From Actinomycetota bacterium (GTDB taxonomy: Bacteria > Actinomycetota > Humimicrobiia > Humimicrobiales > Humimicrobiaceae), in NCBI GenBank assembly GCA_023379515.1, contig JAMCQQ010000462.1, positions 1 through 8,162 of the forward strand: 8,162 nucleotides of DNA, given 5' to 3'. Of this stretch, positions 5,404 to 8,162 are shown piece by piece. The notes beneath the pieces were generated by a model. That model was not told the DNA's origin. It did not search any database and saw only the letters and a list, made by a program, of their open reading frames with translations. A program made the position numbers and the translations under genes. Within the stretch, counting starts at the first letter, position 1. Each line of letters begins with the position of its first letter.

Positions 5404-6540
5404 ATGAGTAATTCTTTAAAAACAAAAAAACCTTATAAAAAACCATCAAAAAATGAGGAAATTAAGAGACTAAATACCTTAAGGGATGCGATCTGCAAAA
5501 TAAATCATTTACTTTTACATGTAAAAAAGGAAAATGTGCTTTATCAAAAAGTATGTGATATTTTGATAAAAACAGGGGAATATAATTTTATCTGGATTGG
5601 TCTTTTCGATACACAAGGAAATAAAATTAATTGTGCAGCATTTGCAGGAAAAGGAAACGGTTATTTGGAAAATCCTGCTGTTATGGTTAAGGGGGAAGAT
5701 AAAGTTTTAATAGTAAACGATATCGCCACCGATCCTTTTTTTAAGCCCTGGAGAAATAAAGCATTATATAGAGATTGCAGGGCAATGGCTGCTGTTCCAT
5801 TAATATGCAATAAAAAAGTAATCGGAAATTTAAATGTTTATTCAGGATTAGAAAATTCATTTAAAAATCAGGAAATAAAATTTTTAAAGGAAGTTGCAAA
5901 CGATATTGCTATAGGTATTAAAAGTATCAGATATGAAAAAGAGTTAGAAAGAAACTATTTTAATACTAAAAAAACTTTATATGAAATCATAAATTCAATT
6001 GCGCTTATAAGTGAAAGAAGAGATTCTTATACTGCAGGGCATCAAAAAAGGGTTGCTGTGCTGACAAGAGCAATAGCTAAGGAGATGAAGCTGGATGCAG
6101 ATACGATAGAAGGAATTTATCTCATATCAATATTACATGACATAGGGAAAATGTGCATCCCTCTTTCCATACTCAGCAAACCTGCATACCTGTCTAAGGC
6201 AGAAACAATGCTAATTCAATCACACTGCAGGGAAGGTTATGATATTTTAAAAAATATAGAATTTCCCTGGCCCATTGCAAAAACAATACTTCAACATCAT
6301 GAAAGAATAAATGGCTCAGGATATCCTAATAGACTGAAAGGCAAGAATATCCTACTAGAAGCTAAAATCATTGCAGTTGCAGATACTTTGGAAGCTATGT
6401 CATCTCACGGACCGTACAGACCTGCAATTGGTTTAAATAAAGCATTAGAGGAAATCGCTAAGAACAAAGGAATCCTCTATGATAACTCAGTTGTAGATAT
6501 TTGTATTGACCTTTTTAAAAATAAAAAGTTTAAGTTTTAA
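5404..6540 (+). CDS. GAF domain-HD-GYP protein, probable cyclic-di-GMP phosphodiesterase
   Basis: A 378-residue soluble signalling protein. Residues 1-20 are basic, about 25-175 form a GAF sensor domain (NFIWIGLFDTQG at 61-72, MAAVPLICNKKVIGNLNVYS at 128-147), and a short helix leads to an HD-GYP domain at about 190-375. HD-GYP residues are all present: H213 in YTAGH, H245-D246 with K249 in LHDIGK, H274, H298-H299 in HHERINGSGYP (GYP 306-308), and D327 in VADTLEAM. Such enzymes hydrolyse cyclic-di-GMP with a di- or tri-metal centre, so the GAF domain probably gates activity on an unknown signal. No membrane segment or phosphoacceptor domain is seen. The start has no recognisable ribosome site and the upstream bases are nearly pure A/T, so leaderless-like or weak initiation is possible. 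It is transcribed divergently from the BlaI cassette and overlaps the convergent small ORF by 11 nt. Confidence 0.9.
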   Translation: MSNSLKTKKPYKKPSKNEEIKRLNTLRDAICKINHLLLHVKKENVLYQKVCDILIKTGEYNFIWIGLFDTQGNKINCAAFAGKGNGYLENPAVMVKGEDKVLIVNDIATDPFFKPWRNKALYRDCRAMAAVPLICNKKVIGNLNVYSGLENSFKNQEIKFLKEVANDIAIGIKSIRYEKELERNYFNTKKTLYEIINSIALISERRDSYTAGHQKRVAVLTRAIAKEMKLDADTIEGIYLISILHDIGKMCIPLSILSKPAYLSKAETMLIQSHCREGYDILKNIEFPWPIAKTILQHHERINGSGYPNRLKGKNILLEAKIIAVADTLEAMSSHGPYRPAIGLNKALEEIAKNKGILYDNSVVDICIDLFKNKKFKF

Positions 6541-6622
6541 TTAAAGATTTTATCTTTTCGGCTTCATTTAGTAGCAAGTCGCTGTAGGTTCTCACGCTAT
6601 ATATTTGAAATCTATTATTCAT
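6530..6622 (-). CDS. Small ORF (30 aa) at the end of the hsdR-YgjP operon
   Basis: A 30-codon frame whose ATG shares an ATGA with the stop of the YgjP-like gene, exactly the junction type seen between hsdR and the YgjP-like gene. The peptide (MNNRFQIYSVRTYSDLLLNE then AEKIKSLIKT) has natural composition and an amphipathic helical second half (LLLNEAEKIKSLI), with no membrane segment. Its 3' end overlaps the 3' end of the convergent HD-GYP gene by 11 nt. No family was recognised. It may be a small partner of the restriction locus or the remnant of a longer protein. The shared junction architecture makes it more than a chance ORF, but its length gives little statistical support. Confidence 0.5.
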   Translation of the reverse strand: MNNRFQIYSVRTYSDLLLNEAEKIKSLIKT

Positions 6623-7332
6623 ATAACAACCCTCTCCAACCTTGCCTTACACTTCTCCCAATCAGGCATAACTAAAGACAGAAAATTATAAAATTGTTTT
6701 GTATGATTGGGATATTTAAAGTGACACATCTCATGAATGATTACATATTCTATACAATGCGAGGGTGCCTTAATCAGCTCAATATTTAAACCAATCTTCA
6801 TTTTAGAATGCATGCAACTACCCCAACGAGATTTCATTGCCTTAACTTCAACATGGTGTACTTTTATCCCATATTTTTTTATTTTGTCATTAGACCGTTC
6901 AGTTATCATTTTAAACATTTCCTCAGCTCTGAACTTATACCACTTATATAATAAAACTTTTGTATGAGTTTTATTATCAGGTTGTAATGAATATATAAAA
7001 ATATATTTACCTTTTAATTTTACTTTTTGAAATGTTGCTTCTACTACTTTTAATCGATATTGGCGCCCAAAATAATAATGAGTTTCACCACTTACATATT
7101 GCCTTGGTGGTTCTTTTGGCAAAAACGTTTTAAAATAATCTATCTGTTTTGTAATCCACGGCGCACGACCTTTAACTTTGTTCAAAACTTTTTCAGTCGA
7201 AAATTCATAAGGTACGCTTACTTCTACAGATAGATCGGGCAAAACACTAATTTTTAACGTTTTTCTTAGTTCACGCACCAGAGAAAAATTAATAGTTTTT
7301 TGTCCATATTTAATAATGTGTTCTAATATCAT
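6619..7332 (-). CDS. YgjP-like (DUF45) zinc metallopeptidase
   Basis: A 237-residue protein of the YgjP/DUF45 group, often annotated as an M48-type metallopeptidase. It has the diagnostic SRWGSC at 168-173, the zinc site H200-E-M-C-H204-X5-H210 with E201 as catalytic base, and the closing PDWEKCKARLE at 223-233. The N-terminal half holds the group's beta-rich region, and YYFGRQYRLKVVE at 86-98 matches its usual pattern. It is cytosolic, with no signal peptide. Its physiological substrate is not established. The start codon overlaps the hsdR stop as ATGA, so it is translationally coupled to the restriction subunit. Genes of this group are often found beside type I restriction systems, suggesting an accessory role in that locus. 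All metal ligands are intact. Confidence 0.88.
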   Translation of the reverse strand: MILEHIIKYGQKTINFSLVRELRKTLKISVLPDLSVEVSVPYEFSTEKVLNKVKGRAPWITKQIDYFKTFLPKEPPRQYVSGETHYYFGRQYRLKVVEATFQKVKLKGKYIFIYSLQPDNKTHTKVLLYKWYKFRAEEMFKMITERSNDKIKKYGIKVHHVEVKAMKSRWGSCMHSKMKIGLNIELIKAPSHCIEYVIIHEMCHFKYPNHTKQFYNFLSLVMPDWEKCKARLERVVI

Positions 7333-8162
7333 GCATACCTTCGCTTTGCAATATTCATAATGCGTTCCATAATTAGGTCAATTTCCTCATAACTTAAATC
7401 AAGATTTGTTTTATCAGCAAGATAGTCCTCAATTTCATTAAGCATTTTATTTTGAACATCCTTCTTTAGATGCCAATCCACTACTTTATTACGTTGAATA
7501 ATCTCATCAATAATTATCGCAATTTTAGCAGATATACTTTTATCGTTATTACGCTTGTTAACAGATTCGTAAACTACTCCATAGAATGCTTTGGCTACAT
7601 CATTGCCGTTTAATATCTTTGGAATATCTGAATCTTTTCGCTCTCGAACGGAGTCCATAATTTCCATTGCAGTAAAGAAATACTGGGCATCAGTAATACG
7701 AGCTTGTCTATAATCGTCAATTGCTTTTTTAAGAAGCTTGGAAAACTTTTCATAAAAAACAGGGTCTTCATCATATTTTTCTTCAATCGTCCGCTTAGTC
7801 CTATGTGCAATCATATCAGCCTTTGCTGCTTTCCCTATCACCTTGGTAACTTCCTTTTGGAAAATATCTTTATTAAAGATATTAACCGGATCAGTAATTT
7901 TGATGACCTCGTCCGAACTAACATAAGTATTTAACAATTTCTGTATCTTATTTTCATATTCCCTAAAATCAATAACTTCGGCATACCGCATTTTTACAGA
8001 AGCTCTTAATTTTTGAAAAAATTTAAAATCTTCTTTATATTTATTAATCTGTTTTTCAGAAACTTCTTCATAAAATTTCTCGGAAGAAAACGCAATACTC
8101 AACATCTTTGAGAAAGATGTCAGTTTTTCATAAAATTTATATCGCAATTCTTCATCAAATAA
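7329..8162 (-). CDS. hsdR: HsdR, type I restriction enzyme R subunit, C-terminal part (runs off window)
   Basis: The frame is open to the right edge of the window, so only the last 277 or so residues are present and the true start lies beyond 8162; the TTG at 8147 is internal. The sequence matches the C-terminal helical region of HsdR (DUF3387 type): KVIGKAAKADMIAHRTKRTI, EKYDEDPVFYEKFSKLLKKA, a following ARITDAQYF, and GNDVAKAFYGVVYES. In the complex this region docks the motor/nuclease subunit on the HsdM-HsdS methylase, while the PD-(D/E)XK nuclease and helicase motor lie in the missing N-terminal 700 or so residues. hsdM and hsdS are not in the window and would be expected farther right. 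The stop overlaps the YgjP-like start as ATGA, and the end of the protein appears intact. Confidence 0.87.
   Translation of the reverse strand, partial: LFDEELRYKFYEKLTSFSKMLSIAFSSEKFYEEVSEKQINKYKEDFKFFQKLRASVKMRYAEVIDFREYENKIQKLLNTYVSSDEVIKITDPVNIFNKDIFQKEVTKVIGKAAKADMIAHRTKRTIEEKYDEDPVFYEKFSKLLKKAIDDYRQARITDAQYFFTAMEIMDSVRERKDSDIPKILNGNDVAKAFYGVVYESVNKRNNDKSISAKIAIIIDEIIQRNKVVDWHLKKDVQNKMLNEIEDYLADKTNLDLSYEEIDLIMERIMNIAKRRYA

Noticed and set aside
6543..6557. Hairpin AAAGAT-TTT-ATCTTT after the HD-GYP gene
   Set aside because: Six A/T-rich pairs with a 3-nt loop and no following T run; too weak to call a terminator.
8145..8147. TTG at 8147 as start of a 272-aa protein
   Set aside because: The frame continues upstream to the window edge with HsdR-like sequence, so the TTG is an internal Leu codon of a truncated gene.

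Overview
The window is AT-rich bacterial DNA using the standard code, with frequent ATA, AGA and AAA codons and Shine-Dalgarno sites before several genes. Every gene is of bacterial type. A radical SAM maturase, a class II aldolase, a type I restriction subunit and an HD-GYP protein together suggest an uncultured anaerobe, Firmicutes-like or from one of the AT-rich candidate phyla. The sequence alone does not fix the lineage. No rRNA, tRNA, CRISPR array or insertion sequence was seen.

Left part (1-1868): a metal-dependent class II ketose-bisphosphate aldolase (+) with an unusual cysteine-rich C-terminal extension, then a convergent type II toxin-antitoxin pair on the minus strand (Phd/YefM-type antitoxin and VapC PIN toxin). 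The pair has a good promoter and a 31-bp palindrome just downstream of the predicted transcription start. The first 30 bases are an exact reverse complement of 138-167, inside the aldolase gene, which looks like a fold-back artefact at a contig end.

Centre (2059-5184, minus strand) is the most interesting part. It is a four-gene cassette read in the order BlaI/MecI-type repressor, M56 (BlaR1-like) membrane zinc peptidase without a beta-lactam sensor domain, a very short peptide gene, and a radical SAM/SPASM peptide-maturase-type enzyme. The layout suggests a self-regulated system for making a radical-SAM-modified peptide (RiPP). The short gene has a strong ribosome site and ends 2 nt before the maturase start. 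Its tail reads CCWFWCW in one frame and a glycine-rich membrane-like segment in the overlapping frame. The repressor gene carries a one-base frameshift in an A5 run, and the maturase gene contains a perfect 15-bp hairpin.

Right part (5404-8162): a GAF-HD-GYP protein, probably a cyclic-di-GMP phosphodiesterase, transcribed divergently from the cassette behind a strong extended -10 promoter. It converges on a minus-strand operon made of the C-terminal part of HsdR (running off the window), a YgjP/DUF45 zinc peptidase and a 30-residue small ORF. Both junctions in that operon are ATGA stop/start overlaps.
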